Assembly (NCBI RefSeq): GCF_037975245.1
Contig: NC_092573.1
Span: 1,794,001-1,858,000 of the forward strand
Direction: 5' to 3'
DNA: 64,000 bases
DNA from: Apostichopus japonicus
Lineage: Eukaryota; Echinodermata; Holothuroidea; Aspidochirotida; Stichopodidae
Below, one piece after another: positions 11,266-22,589 of the stretch (its first letter is position 1; every line of letters begins with the position of its first letter). The translations under genes and the position numbers were made by a program. The notes under the pieces were generated by a model that was not told the DNA's origin, ran no database searches, and saw only the letters and a list, made by a program, of their open reading frames with translations.

Positions 11266-11707
11266 GGGGCGCGCGCCCCCAACGCCCCCCCTGGATACGC
11301 ACCTGCTTAAGTTTACCAAACGTTTGCAATGGACGTGATGATCGGCGCGTGGGGGGGGGGGGGTTGTCTACTAAAGTTTTTCAGAATAACTCTGTTAAAG
11401 TCGTTATAATTCGTGTCACTGTTTTTATCTGTATCAACAAGAAGTACACATTTTGTTCAAGCCATTTTATATTCAATTTTAGTGAGATTTTGTATTACTC
11501 ACTACGTAAATGTGCTACTAGGCAATCTCTTTGACTGAGCTCATAACTGGATGGTAGGATTTTATTTTGGTATCACTTCAGCCGTCTCATCGTCGACGAC
11601 AAACTTAACTTTGATCAAGGGTCAACTGTAAGTTCCCTGCTGAGACGAAATATCATGCATTTATTAAGAGTTAAAAATTATAACCAAAAAAAAAAATCAG
11701 TTGTTAC

Positions 11708-11791
11708 CAATGATTGAAGCAAACAGTTCTGGAGCAGAGCCACCAATGGACATGAATGTTGCACCCGCAACATCTTCTCTCAAATGTAAAT
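11708..11791 (-). CDS. SLC24 exchanger, exon 3 (first half of alpha-1 repeat)
   Basis: Minus-strand acceptor TTTTTTCTTAACAG and donor ATTG|GTAACA. With the G left over from exon 2 it reads [20 protein letters not shown] then PELFASIIG. This matches the alpha-1 repeat core of SLC24 proteins: acidic E-D before VAGATF and the GGSAPEL turn. The usual FMAAG is FMSIG here. The upstream acceptor was chosen over AG dinucleotides nearer the E-D because it restores the five conserved residues L-H-L-x-E and keeps the phase. Confidence 0.93.
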
Positions 11792-12741
11792 CTGTTAAGA
11801 AAAAACAGCAAAAACAAAATCAGGAAAGTGAATTTTGATTGAAGAATAACATTTTATTTAATCAGCAAATTCAATTTATTAACAATTCTGTTGTCTGCTC
11901 ACGTTCCAGCCTTCCTCCGATTGCTTTCACTTTTATATATACATTAAACTTGATCCACCATATCCGAGTCAGGGTCGGACCAGTTGTACTTCTGAGTAGG
12001 GGGGGGGGGGAGATATTTGTGCATACATTGTGTTGCCGGATGAATTCAGTAAATATGACCAAAATTGATTTAAAAAAAATGTAATAAAATCATCTTCTAG
12101 ATACAAAATGCTGCGAGGAGTTGGTTTTAACTAGCAGGTGCAGAAAATCACCAGCACTTTCTTTTAAAGGAATCAAATGTAATGGGTGTAGGTCTACATC
12201 AACATGCATATCGTTAGAGAAAACAAGCATATTCTCTTCTCTTACTAGATTTGAGCCCTTTTCGTCACATTTAAAATAGTGGCGTTTTTTTGCTTGTGAG
12301 CACTGCGTTGGTTTTTTGATTGCAATTGCTCTAGCTAAAACATCATCATGTTAAATTTTCTCACCAAATTTGTATTAATGTGCTTATGATAATGGAATTT
12401 GATCTGATTCTCGAAATTTATTGGCCCCTTGGAGACACTTCATATACAGGATTATTCAAAACTTATGCAAAACACAAACTGGCAAACTACGAAGCTTTTT
12501 TGGCTATTTTTCATTAATACCGGGACGGTTAAGCTATCTTATGACTCAAACGAATTAATTACCTGGCAGATCAAATATTTGGTATATCGAAAAGTAAAAA
12601 GATCATAATCATCAAAATTAAGCTACTGTTTGAGTATCAAATAATATAAAATGACAACTGCTGCTGTTTTATCCGTTCATAGTTATATTTATTCTGCATT
12701 TCTCTATACTTTTAATTACTGGATGTACACTGTGTTATTAC

Positions 12742-12948
12742 CATCACATATTAATTGCAATGACGGCATGAAGTATTCGTCACAGACCACAGCTAGTGCA
12801 ACAAACATGTACAGAACCACCGCCAGATTGACGAGCATGCCGCCGTGTTGCCGCTGTTCGCTGGTAAGGTAGCCATCGGGAAAATTCGCTATTGATGGTA
12901 TAGTACAGTTTAAAAATTCACTCGTGTCGTCAATGGTATAAAGTCCAC
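12742..12948 (-). CDS. SLC24 exchanger, exon 2 (glycosylated loop and first core helix)
   Basis: Minus-strand acceptor TTTTTTCTTTCAG and donor GATG|GTAATAAC. It encodes GLYTIDDTSEFLNCTIPSIA, NFPDGYLTSEQRQHGG and a helix MLVNLAVVLYMFVALAVVCD followed by EYFMPSLQLICD. The NCT sequon and the FP-x(3-5)-T-x-x-x-R pattern precede the first core helix in all SLC24 members. The split first codon is completed by the last base of exon 1. A continuous frame upstream of the acceptor is intronic. Confidence 0.95.
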
Positions 12949-13275
12949 CTGAAAGAAAAAAAGGTAGACACAGATAAAAGGTAGTAGAAACTAGGGGGCG
13001 GGGAATTGGGAGGGGCAAGAAGTGGTAGTTATGAAGGAGTGGCATGGGGTTTGCCATTTGATTATATCAAGCAAGGAATAAATTGAAACAGTGAATAATT
13101 TTAATATAATTTATATATTCTTGATTTTCCAACTCATTGCGATTTCAATTATATATATCTTCATTATGCCTTTGTCGTTTACCTCCATTTTATTAACATA
13201 TTCTGTTCAAAGTATCTCTTTCGAGATCCGGCTTTAGGAATCACAAATGACTTCGAGTTGGTTAGCATCATGTTT
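12949..13275. other. no recognised gene; SLC24 intron
   Basis: Intronic sequence. A piece at about 13118-13170 resembles the 3' tail of the SINE that follows (ATTTTCCAACTCATTGCGAT), suggesting a decayed SINE end. Confidence 0.4.
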
Positions 13276-13515
13276 GATCTCTAGAGTATAGGCAAATATG
13301 TCACCAAAAAACAGAACTAGTATTGTTCGATACAGGTGACAAACGCCTACAGTGGAATTACGACCTTCCTTACCGGTTTCGAACCTCTGGACATACAATC
13401 ATCGTCCATGGCCTAGTGGTTAGGGTTCCGCATATAAAGCGGGAGGCTCGGGTTCGACTCTAAGTAGAGGCTGGTTTTTCACTGTTCGTGATTTTCCAAC
13501 TCATTACGATATGTG
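13276..13515 (+). mobile_element. tRNA-derived SINE, copy 1
   Basis: Contains a tRNA-like head at about 13403-13474 with an A-box-like TGGCCTAGTGG and a B-box-like GGTTCGACTC. It is preceded by a family-specific leader from GATCTCTAGAGTA through TTACCGGTTTCGAA and followed by a CACTGTTCGTGATTTTCC tail. The same order occurs at 19410 and (leader shortened) at 22185, all on the plus strand. It lies between SLC24 exons 1 and 2, antisense to that gene. Confidence 0.85.
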
Positions 13516-14317
13516 TCATTTATCTTTCATCTATATATCCACGCATATACGGTATGTGCCTTGCAATTCGCCTGGTCAGTGCATATATAGCACAGCCTAT
13601 TTCAGCCTTTACGTTTATGGGGGGCATTGTCCGATTTCCTACAGAATGTTGTCATTTACATCGTGTTGAGTGATGATAAAGTTTTAGTTTGAAGTTAAAT
13701 CACAAAGGAAGTCCTAATTGACGTAGTCATGGTTGCCACTCATGTTACGTCAAGACACGACAAAAGGCGAATTTTACTGAACGTCACCCGGATGCGAACG
13801 ACAACATTTACAGACTCAGAGACTGACTGCTTTCATTGTGTCAATCTCTGAGGTCGTTCGTGAGACAAATTGAGATAGCGAGTGAGGTGGAGAGAGAGGT
13901 GGATAGGCGGAGAGAGAAACAGTGAGATCATGGATACTTCAAATTGAGAGATAGATTAAGATCGTATTCAGTTTATTCATTCCGTCTTGTTGGTGTTACA
14001 AGTCACATGTTAGTTTTATCATATCACATCTTTGAAATTTATGAACAGAAAGATCAAATTCATATAGGCTAGGTTTAACTTTTTATTTATACTTGATTTA
14101 GATGGCTTTATATTAACAAAAGAAAGGTTGACATGGCCTATAGGTTATTTTCTGTATCAAAGTAAATTCAATTTTGTTTAGACATATACCGCAGCAATTG
14201 GTATATTGTACCTTATGGAACACAGTAAGCCATATACACGAATTTCTTCATTTATACTTTCACTTTAGCAATAGACAGACTGGCATTGCAAACCAAATGC
14301 CCAAGCAATCGCAAAAG

Positions 14318-14600
14318 CCTGGTTTATCTTTCGATAATCCAGGTTTTATCGGTCGATAATCATGGATTGTCGCCAACAAACCCGGATTCCGGTCGTTAAT
14401 CCAGGTTTATCTAAATTAGTTTGATAAACCTGGTGTATCAATTGAAAATCTCGGATTTTCGGTTGACTTTCTCATTTATTATTCGAGAATCTATAAGTTT
14501 ATCAGTCGAAACCCCAGGTTTTTCGGCGACAATCCAGGCTAATGGATCAATAAACTTGGATTATCAACCGATAACCCGGTTTCGTTTCGATCTATTGGCC
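14318..14600. repeat. degenerate repeat of CCAGG-TTTATC / GATAATCC motifs
   Basis: The words TCGATAATCC, AATCCAGGTTT and AAACCTGG recur about a dozen times on both strands at intervals of roughly 20-25 bases. It looks like an old tandem array of inverted units. No coding signal. Confidence 0.65.
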
Positions 14601-14984
14601 ATTTGTCTTGCCATAGACAGGTTTACTAAGTTAACGTTGGTTTAATAAATTTCACATGCTAGGAACTGAGCCAAATAAAAGCACATTTGAAAGCCAGCTG
14701 TGGAGGAACACTGGCTTATATATCAAACGTTCTCTTTCTGATATCTCTTCTGCAAAAAATTGTGAGACATAAACATTAAAATGAAGATATGCAGATAACC
14801 GATCTTAGCTAAAAATATTTCCCAATATCTGAATCTGCAGGGTTAGGTCGGCAAAAATCCTACCAGAGGACATAAACGCAAACTGAGCGTTACACAGTAT
14901 GAGTAAGAGTTATAACTTATTAATTAACATTAACATTAATTAACATCACAAGAGTTAGTAAGCTTATATTTGAAACAGTCTAGA

Positions 14985-15560
14985 CTAGTGGCGTGCACGA
15001 TGTCTGATGGCAAAGCATTTCAATCATTTAAGGTGCTGGGGAAGAAGGAATATTTATATAAATTCTGTCAAGCGTAGGGAACTTGGAAGTTAAGATCATG
15101 TTTATTTCTTGTGTTAACACTTTTTGTTGGGATTATACTGTCTTTATCAATTGGCACAAGATTGTTATTGATTTTCTAAAGCAGTTGTAGACGTGTGTGC
15201 TTTCGTCTTGTATTTAGCAGGGGCCGATATAATTGCTCAAGCATATTTGTCACACTGTATTTATAAGAGTATAGTTTGCCATACAAGATCTGGTTGTTAT
15301 TCTCTGAATAGCTTCTACTTTATCCACATCACACTGGTGATGCGGGTCCCAGACTACTGAACATAATCGAGTACTGGTTTGACAAGAGTTTTGTATGCTG
15401 TGGTTCAAAAACATATTTGGGACAGCTTGAGAGGTTACGTTTTAGAAGGCCAAGAACACGGTTTACTTAATTGTTTATGTTATTAATATGTTCTAAGTTT
15501 GCTATCAATTTCAACACCAAGTTAAGGGTGAGAGTCAACAACTTTTAGGGGTTGGTTGCA
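14985..15560 (-). pseudogene. LINE reverse transcriptase C-terminal remnant
   Basis: On the minus strand, broken frames give the end of a jockey/CR1/RTE-type non-LTR reverse transcriptase: an LGVEIDSKL-like thumb motif, AYKTLVKPVLDY, VVWDPHHQCDVDKVEAIQR, TRRKHTRLQLL and YKYSFFPSTLNDWNALPSD. The order and spacing are those of a LINE C-terminus. Several stops and frameshifts make it a pseudogene. The low edge corresponds to the 3' end of the element. Confidence 0.8.
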
Positions 15561-17557
15561 CAGGGTGCAGACGGGTGTTCTGTAACATTTCTTAGGTCGA
15601 TCCTCTAACGGATTGCGGCCATTTTTTGTTGATTCTCCCTGACTTAGCATGTAGGGCATGAAACTTTGTTAAAGGGCGTCGTGCACGGGTACCGGAGAAG
15701 TGGTCTACCGATTCTTTAACGGCTGAATGTTTAAACAAAAAACCGGCGCACTGAACGTTTCTCCTCCGACCGACGATCGAGATGGAGATGGGGGAGGTAT
15801 ATGTCCCCCCCCCCATTTGAGCACACCACTGGATGATACAATGACATATTTTTTTCTCAACATACAACTTACATTGTCTGGTGTAAGTCAACACTGCACT
15901 CAGTCTTCCCAATCTAAAATAATAATGTCTCGTATCATTCGTGATGTGTCGATTGTGCAGCTTTAATGGTACACGCATGTGGCAAAATACGTAACCGATT
16001 ACCAATGGTGAAAATTAGATATGTAAAACTTCCGTAATGCTAACATTCCAAAATTTCCGATTATAGGTAAGAGTTAGAATCCTGTACAAATAAATCGGCA
16101 TAGTCACGCTAGTATAATTACTTGCATGAATTGTATATCCTTTTTGTTAGTTGTGTTATCTCCTTGCCTTCACAGAGGCCCACCATCTTTCTTATTCTGA
16201 ATTATAACACACACTGATGAGTCATCACGCTGTTGTTACTATACACTCATGAATGTTTAGAAGCCTGCGATCCATCCTTCTATAAATTTTCTCAATCGAT
16301 AGCCATCATCTTTGATGGCGGAGAGCTCTGAAATTGCGACTCTTTTTATTTTTTTTTATTAGAGTGAACCCAATGTCATAAGTCCATGAGTAATACATTT
16401 CAAAAGAATAGATATCCCTGGTTTTCATCTATGATGGATTTAGCAGGCGAATGAGAAAACAGTTTAGATAAAGTATTTTCTTCTTTCTACAACAATATTC
16501 TCTTTACAGTGGGTGCTGAACCATATATACTAAATTATATAGGCCTATGTATATTATGTTAATGTAGACTAATGTACGAATGCTCTCTTAACCGTCGTCG
16601 ACCAGATCCCGTATAGAGTCTAATTTCTCGATCGTATTGTATTGATCGTATCGTCGATAGTATCCCTACATAGGATGTTCATTAACAATACGTAAACAAA
16701 AATTGTTTTGAAATTGTACCCTTACAACATGGTATGTATAGTATATAGTTACGCATTGCAGTATTAGTATACATGTATAATATACACGTATCATATATAC
16801 AGATCAAGCCCGAATGTCTTAGGATACTGCATATCTTGTTTAGTAGCTTTAATAGATGATAGATATGTCTTGTATAATTCTGTTTCAACCGTAAGGCACT
16901 TCAGCGGGTAAGGGTTGAAAGCCCCTAGCCGGTAATAATAAGACTCCCGTGGTTTGAGATCTGAAAATTTGGGGGTTTTGTCTGTATGAACTTTTTAGGG
17001 CCGGGTTGGAGAGAAACGTGGCTGGATGGTATAGGGAAGTAGCATGTTTTTAGGGAGGCGATGAGTGGTGGCTGGCTTCGAGGACTGGATAAGCGATGTG
17101 AGCGATGAAGGGACTCGGAGGCTAGACGGATGTCACAGAGGATACGCTTCACTGACGGTGTGGCTTCTATGAACTAATGGAATTCTTCTGCTTGTTGCCG
17201 GGGCCCCAAATGTCTGTGTTCACGCCGGTGAGGGGGATGATTCCAAGATGAAGGCCGATCTCCTAAATCGATTCGTTATAAACTGATGAAGATGACTTGC
17301 TGGTGTTGTACACTAGTTGAGGAACTTGTCCCTTATAGTTGATGAATCCTTTTATCTACTGACTGGTGTAGCTTTACTATATACTGTATTTGTATATATT
17401 GGGTTATATAGGCTTACATCTCACATATTTAATTATATTTAATATTTAATTGTCATGAGCATATGATTGGATAACAAAACTTCAATAAACTTAAGGCAGC
17501 CATACGGCAGAAAACTCACTTCCCGCCCACCATGCACCGGTCTCCCAATAAAGGTCG

Positions 17558-17593
<36 letters not shown>

Positions 17594-19409
17594 GGCCTTG
17601 TTACGTTATGTTCCACCATCTGTTTCAAAGATCGAGAAATTCGTTCTTTGTTAAAAGAAAAACACCCATAAATGATCAACAATGTTATAATCTGCACATG
17701 CCTATATGGTAAATGTGTTATTAGGTCTGTACGCGTCTTTGTACATGTAAGAACCTGTATGGAAGTTTTGTTGAAGATTTAATTGTATACCGGTTCTTTT
17801 TACAGCAAGAGGAATACTTTATATTTTTACGTAATGAACGATACACCGCTTAACTGCTTAATTGAGCTTTAACCATATGAGGAGATTTATATGCGTGAAT
17901 GTTTATGTAAATTTAGCAGTGAAATATATATATCCTTCTGTTTTGAAGTAGGCAGTTAAGAATTGAAACACATTAATAAACCCGCAGATGCAAGATGCAA
18001 ATTACTTTGAAATTCTTTTAATTATTCATTTCTCGTCTACTATTGTTGTATGGAATGGAACAGATTTTACATTACTGGAACAGAAAGGACAGGTTGTATA
18101 ATTATACTTTGTTAGTCATGACGTAACGTGTAATAACCCCAAAAATGTCACAACTGGGACCATTTATTTACAGAATGACCGATATAGCAGGGAAGAAGTT
18201 ATTGCAGGGGCACTTTCGTTCCACCTCCATTTTGAAACTTAGGTGTTGCCTATAGGGGTTCTGATTACTGTAAGAGGGCCAGAGAAGAACCATCGGTTGG
18301 AGCAAAGTGTCAGACGGAATTGAAATCTCACTATACTTAGATTAAAACAAATGTTCATGGGTTTAGGCCTATATAGGGAGGGTCAAGCCCAAGGCCTTAA
18401 GGCTCCGCATCATCCCTATTGGTGTAATATTTTGGATCGATTCTTTTCGGGGACTGGAATATAATCTTCGACCCATGTTCCACTTGTTGAGAACCCCGTG
18501 AAAACCCAAATGGGCTTTATGAAATATTTTTCCATGTCGACAAATATATTTATTTGCGATTTAATTTCAAAAGCACGAGAAGCATACATTTTAGAGAGAC
18601 GCAGTATTTTGCTCAACCTTGCCATTTTAGTCGCATCTGTTTGATTCGAAACTGATCGATACAATACACAGCTTTTAACAGTTTATGTGGAAGGAACTAT
18701 ACAATATACTTACTCAACGATCCTATGGTAGCCTATGCTCCAGTCGCGTATGGTGTGATTCATTGCACAGTGTGTACCGTACAACAATGACATGCTATAA
18801 TGAAAATTGATTACTTCAACGATATTGTGTTTGATAAACGTTAAACACACCGTGAAACAAGACGAAAATGCGTCATCTATGCTTTCAACATGAAGTAATA
18901 ATATAAATTAGAGCAGTGGAAGGGCTGGTCATGTCAGGTATGCGTTACTAATAGAGGCTATGCGTGAACGTTTCCCAATTTTAAATAAATACATATATAT
19001 GTAATAAAGAAAAACTATATATAAATAGTGCGATGATGACGTCATGACAGCATGGGCTTCACAGGAGGGCTGATATATTTATACGATATAGTTAACAAGA
19101 AGAGCGGGCCGTGTTATAATTTGATTGCTTGGCCTGTGTTGATATAGTTTGATCAACGCGGATATTTGTGATAATAATGTTTGAATCTCGTGGGAAAACT
19201 GAGTTGTAATAAACATGGATGACACGGGTAGGTCAAGACAGTCATATATGTATATATATCATATAAAAATATGACTGACAGACATAATGATGTAATGACA
19301 GGACACGTAAAAACATGTAGAATTATGGAATACGAAACAACGGTTAGGTATAGTGAAATTAAATGTTGTACTGGTTCATCTGTACGTATAAATAGTATTA
19401 TATATGCTT
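15561..19409. other. no recognised gene; SLC24 intron
   Basis: AT-rich intronic sequence. It contains a (TA)n run at 17560-17590. A CAGTGGTGTGC-like hAT terminus in reverse orientation near 15820-15832 has no partner found. Open frames here, including one of 137 codons at 15592-16005 minus, show no known domain. Confidence 0.45.
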
Positions 19410-19655
19410 GATCTCTAGAGTAAGGCAAAATATGTCACCAAAACAGAACTAGTATTGTTCGATACAGGTGTCAAACGCCTACAGTGAAATTACGACCTTC
19501 CTTACCGGTTTCGAACCACTGGACGTACAATCAGCGTCCATTGCCTAGTTGGTTAGGGTGTCTGCGTACAAAGCGGGAGGCCCGGGTTCGAATCCCGTTG
19601 GGGGCTGGAAGTTTTTTCACTGTTCTGGATTTTCCTAGCTACGTTTTCATATGCC
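19410..19655 (+). mobile_element. tRNA-derived SINE, copy 2
   Basis: Best-preserved copy. The leader starts GATCTCTAGAGTA, the tRNA-like head spans 19535-19608 with TTGCCTAGTTGGTTAGG and GGTTCGAATCCC boxes, and the tail is TCACTGTTCTGGATTTTCC. It is followed at once by a (TA)n run. Leader, head and tail align along their whole length with copy 1. Confidence 0.9.
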
Positions 19656-19660
19656 TTTGT

Positions 19661-19661
<1 letters not shown>

Positions 19662-19696
<35 letters not shown>
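19662..19696. repeat. (TA)n microsatellite at the SINE 3' end
   Basis: Pure TA run directly after SINE copy 2; the same arrangement follows SINE copy 3. Confidence 0.95.
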
Positions 19697-19698
<2 letters not shown>

Positions 19699-19985
19699 CA
19701 GTAGCCCATTGATTATACGGGCCTCTGTTGTACTGGGATCCCGAGTTATTGAAAATAAATGTCGGAGTACTTTCCAGTAATGTTATGAAACACTATCCGG
19801 GTAGGAGACCCCGATCCCCACAGCTCTTCCGATACTTTATTTTTTGTCTACATTTCCTGGAAACACAAACCAAGGTATATTTAGTGGAAATATTTTTATA
19901 TATTTTTATTTCTTGCTTCAACGATGGGTCATTATATTCACATGCACACGCTCCTTCGGTGGTCAGTAGTATAGTGTCATATACC

Positions 19986-20066
19986 AACAAATCATCATCG
20001 TCATAATCATAATCATCATCATCATTATAATCATCATCATCATTATAATCATCATCATCATAATCA
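19986..20066. repeat. (ATC/ATT)n microsatellite
   Basis: Imperfect trinucleotide run of ATC, ATT and AAT units, about 80 bases. Confidence 0.9.
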
Positions 20067-20278
20067 TTTATATAGCTCTAATTAGCAAAGAGGAACGTTT
20101 TGAGATGAGACTTAAAAGTTTGAAAATTATCAAGTGCACGAAGAGACTGTGATAAGGTATTGCACAAACGTGGCGCGCAAACTTGGACCGCACTATGGCC
20201 GTAGAACTTGGTATTTCCGATAGGTTGGTGGAGACTATTTGCATTTGAGCGAAGGGTGCGCCCACTACAGCGTATGGT

Positions 20279-21044
20279 CAGGGAGGGGGTGTCTCACCCC
20301 CCCAAACTTGGTAAAACTGACGATAGTTGGAAACTTGGAGTAGGACAGTCGGAATTTCCGACTGTCGCACTTTAGTTTATCTAGGCCTATTCATATTCCT
20401 GTGATTGTGAATGACCTAAAAATTTAAAAATTTCGTTCAAAATTGACCTTTAATCAGTCATACTTACCACGTTTGCCTTGCCACAAATTGTATCTCGCGA
20501 TCTTTATACTCTACCATACAAAACTTCGTATGATTTTTAATACTCTAAAAAAAAGGCCTAATAGAACTACCGTCATAGGCGTAGGAGCCCAATTCGATTG
20601 GGGGGGGGGGGGGCTGTAACGACTTGCCCGAAAAACATAACCAAAATTTTTGGCGCGCTCCGCGCGCGTTCAATATGTTAATGTTAATGTATAGGCATAC
20701 ATCGGTTATTACATCGCATGCCAATAACATACAACATTTCCGTGTTATTACCCTTCCATATTGGTTACAATTATTGGGGAGTCGTTACAATATTAATTAT
20801 AATAATGATATAAGTTTTACCTTTGAAAAATACATTGCAAATTATTTTCCTATCAGTAGGTGCCCGAAAAATTATCAGCATATTTCCCGAATTTTGGTTG
20901 GGGGGGGGGGGGTAATAAGTTTGTGAAGTGCGGGGGTTAGGGGGGGGGTACAAAGCAGCAGTCGGAATTTACTGGTTTCAGAACCCATCCAGTTGGAATT
21001 TCAGCCACTACACCCCCAATCAACATGCCTTAGCTACGTCCCTG
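20279..21044. mobile_element. non-autonomous hAT transposon with 8-bp target duplication
   Basis: The perfect octamer cgtatggt occurs at 20271-20278 and again at 21045-21052. The element between them begins CAGGGAGGGGGTGTC and ends in the reverse complement of CAGGGACGTAGCTAAGG. Eight-base duplications and CAG ends are hallmarks of hAT. There is no transposase. A second MITE starts within it at 20574. The flanks (20080-20278 and 21053-21140) appear to be one older sequence interrupted by this insertion. Confidence 0.85.
20574..20912. mobile_element. hAT MITE of the CATAGGCGTAGG family, copy 2 (nested, right end lost)
   Basis: Begins CATAGGCGTAGGAGCCCAAT and follows copy 3 through GCTGTAACGACT, the CATCG-TTATTACATCGCATGCC block and the AGTAGGTGCCCGAAAAATT block. 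It fades at a G-run near 20912 without the right inverted repeat. It has the GCGCGCTCCGCGCGCG palindrome seen in copy 1 but not copy 3. Confidence 0.8.
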
Positions 21045-22184
21045 CGTATGGTGCTAGTCATTCTGCCAGACATGCCTGTGCCATGTCATGTATGATTTTG
21101 AACGTAAGACTTTTAATCGAAATAGTTTGATTGGCCTACTCGTAGGGCCTGCCCCTTGACCTCGTTATATAACAGAGTTGAGTCCGTATAGCCTACACGT
21201 CGTGTACTCGTTCTCGTGCTCAGCTTATTGTGTATATACTAGAGCAGTGGCGTAGGAAGGTACTTTTGAGTGGGGAGGAGGGCTGAAGACTGATGGCAAG
21301 CCTGGGGGAGGGGTCTAAGGGGAGGGGGTGGCCCCCTCCCCTTTGGATTTTTTTTTGCATTTCCAGGTGGCCTCAGATGCAATTTGGTGCACTATAGCAC
21401 ACTTCAACACCCACTCCATGTATGTTTATATACTAGCATTCTAATATAATCATATTTGACAACTAATTAAGGAAAAAAATGGGATTGAATTAATCAGTTG
21501 TATCCAGAAATTTTCCTACAAATAAACTTGTCGTTTCCATAATTTTAATTTCAGCAGGTGGGTGTAATTCTTTTTTGTCATTTTGTTTGAATTCAAGGTT
21601 TCGAGTGCAGGTTATGACGTCATCTCTACGTCTTGAATTCACGTTCCAGATGTTCACTCTTGAAATGTGAAAAAAGTCTATGGAAATCTCCAATATATTG
21701 AAGGCCAAATTGAGCATCATTAATAAAGACAAAAATACCAAATCATGTTTAAAAATAGTAATCATAATTTATCAAACCAAGCTCCATACTGAAGCAGCAT
21801 GGCTTTTGCGTTGATTCGGATAAAATTTTGACATATTCAATAAATAATGTTCATTTGCTTGGTTATAACTACATGTATGATACTTAAATATAAATACTTC
21901 ATAAGAACATCAATGGAAAGTTAGGATGTGTCCTGTTAAGACGAATCGCGTGTTGGAGATTATCTACAGTATTTTCAAATACGTGACAAAATCGCTGTTT
22001 GGAACGTCAAAAAAGGACGTTCGTGTAAAACCTGTCAGTTAGCTAATCAACAAAATTCAAAATATGGATTCTTAATAATTGATGCAACTCTGTGAACCAG
22101 AGTATCGCCTTATAAAAATAATAATGGTCTTGAAAATAATATTTTTTCTTTCTCGGCTTTCGGAGTGGCATATATATGATGTGC
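21045..22184. other. no recognised gene; SLC24 intron
   Basis: AT-rich intron. A CAGTGGCGTAGGAAGG terminus at 21245 looks like the left end of another hAT-type element, but no matching right end was found. Confidence 0.45.
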
Positions 22185-22349
22185 CCACATTGGAATTACG
22201 ACCTTCCTTGCCGGTTTCGAACATACAATCAGCGTCCATAGCCTAGTGGTTAGAGTATCCACATATAAAGAGGGAGGCCTGGGTTCGAATCCCGGTGGAG
22301 GCTGGAAGTTTTTTTCACTGTTCTGGATTTTCCTTCTCAATATGTTTTC

Positions 22350-22350
<1 letters not shown>
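22185..22350 (+). mobile_element. tRNA-derived SINE, copy 3 (5' shortened)
   Basis: Starts within the leader (GGAATTACGACCTTCC), keeps the tRNA-like head with ATAGCCTAGTGGTTAG and GGTTCGAATCCC, and the TCACTGTTCTGGATTTTCC tail. It is followed by a long TA tract. Confidence 0.88.
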
Positions 22351-22352
<2 letters not shown>

Positions 22353-22422
<70 letters not shown>

Positions 22423-22537
22423 GTTCTAAACTAAATATATTTTTTTTATATATTCTAAACTATATATTTAAAAGTGAACACGTTTGACATTCTTATATAT
22501 ATATATATATGCATATATATATATATATATATATATA

Positions 22538-22586
<49 letters not shown>
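22353..22586. repeat. two (TA)n microsatellites
   Basis: Alternating TA at 22353-22422 and 22494-22586, interrupted by occasional TATG or TACA units, separated by about 70 bases of AT-rich sequence. Confidence 0.93.

Positions 22587-22589
<3 letters not shown>

Larger units (their letters stand above)
9343..11305. mobile_element. inverted-repeat DNA transposon with 5-bp target duplication (hAT5-like)
   Basis: The left end begins CAGGCGCGTATCCAGG and the right end is the reverse complement CCTGGATACGCACCTG, an inverted repeat of about 16 bases with one mismatch. CTTAA flanks both sides (9338-9342 and 11306-11310), giving a 5-bp target duplication. CAG-starting termini with 5-bp duplications resemble the hAT5 group, but no transposase is visible, so the copy is non-autonomous. 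A GC-rich subrepeat (AGCG(G/A)AGCGCCACCAT... GCGCG(G/A)AGCGTACAAGAAA) occurs at about 9392 and again at about 10622, so the copy may be composite. A hAT MITE is nested inside it. It lies in an SLC24 intron. Confidence 0.75.

Noticed and set aside
11039-11534. Phe/Pro/Leu-rich frames of 99 and 157 codons
   Set aside because: Translations of the pyrimidine tract in the 9343-11305 transposon.
11777-11791. Alternative acceptors closer to the E-D codons of SLC24 exon 3
   Set aside because: The nearer AG that keeps the phase would delete five residues (L-H-L-R region) conserved in the family; the CTTAACAG acceptor keeps both phase and alignment.
13403-13474. tRNA-like sequence with A- and B-box motifs (also at 19535 and 22230)
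   Set aside because: Embedded in repeated leader and tail sequence in three copies, and the cloverleaf is not well formed; these are SINE heads, not tRNA genes.
15592-16005. 137-codon minus-strand open frame
   Set aside because: No recognisable domain; overlaps a C-run and a solitary hAT-like end.
21245-21345. CAGTGGCGTAGG terminus suggesting another hAT element
   Set aside because: No matching right terminus or octamer duplication found, so no element was called.
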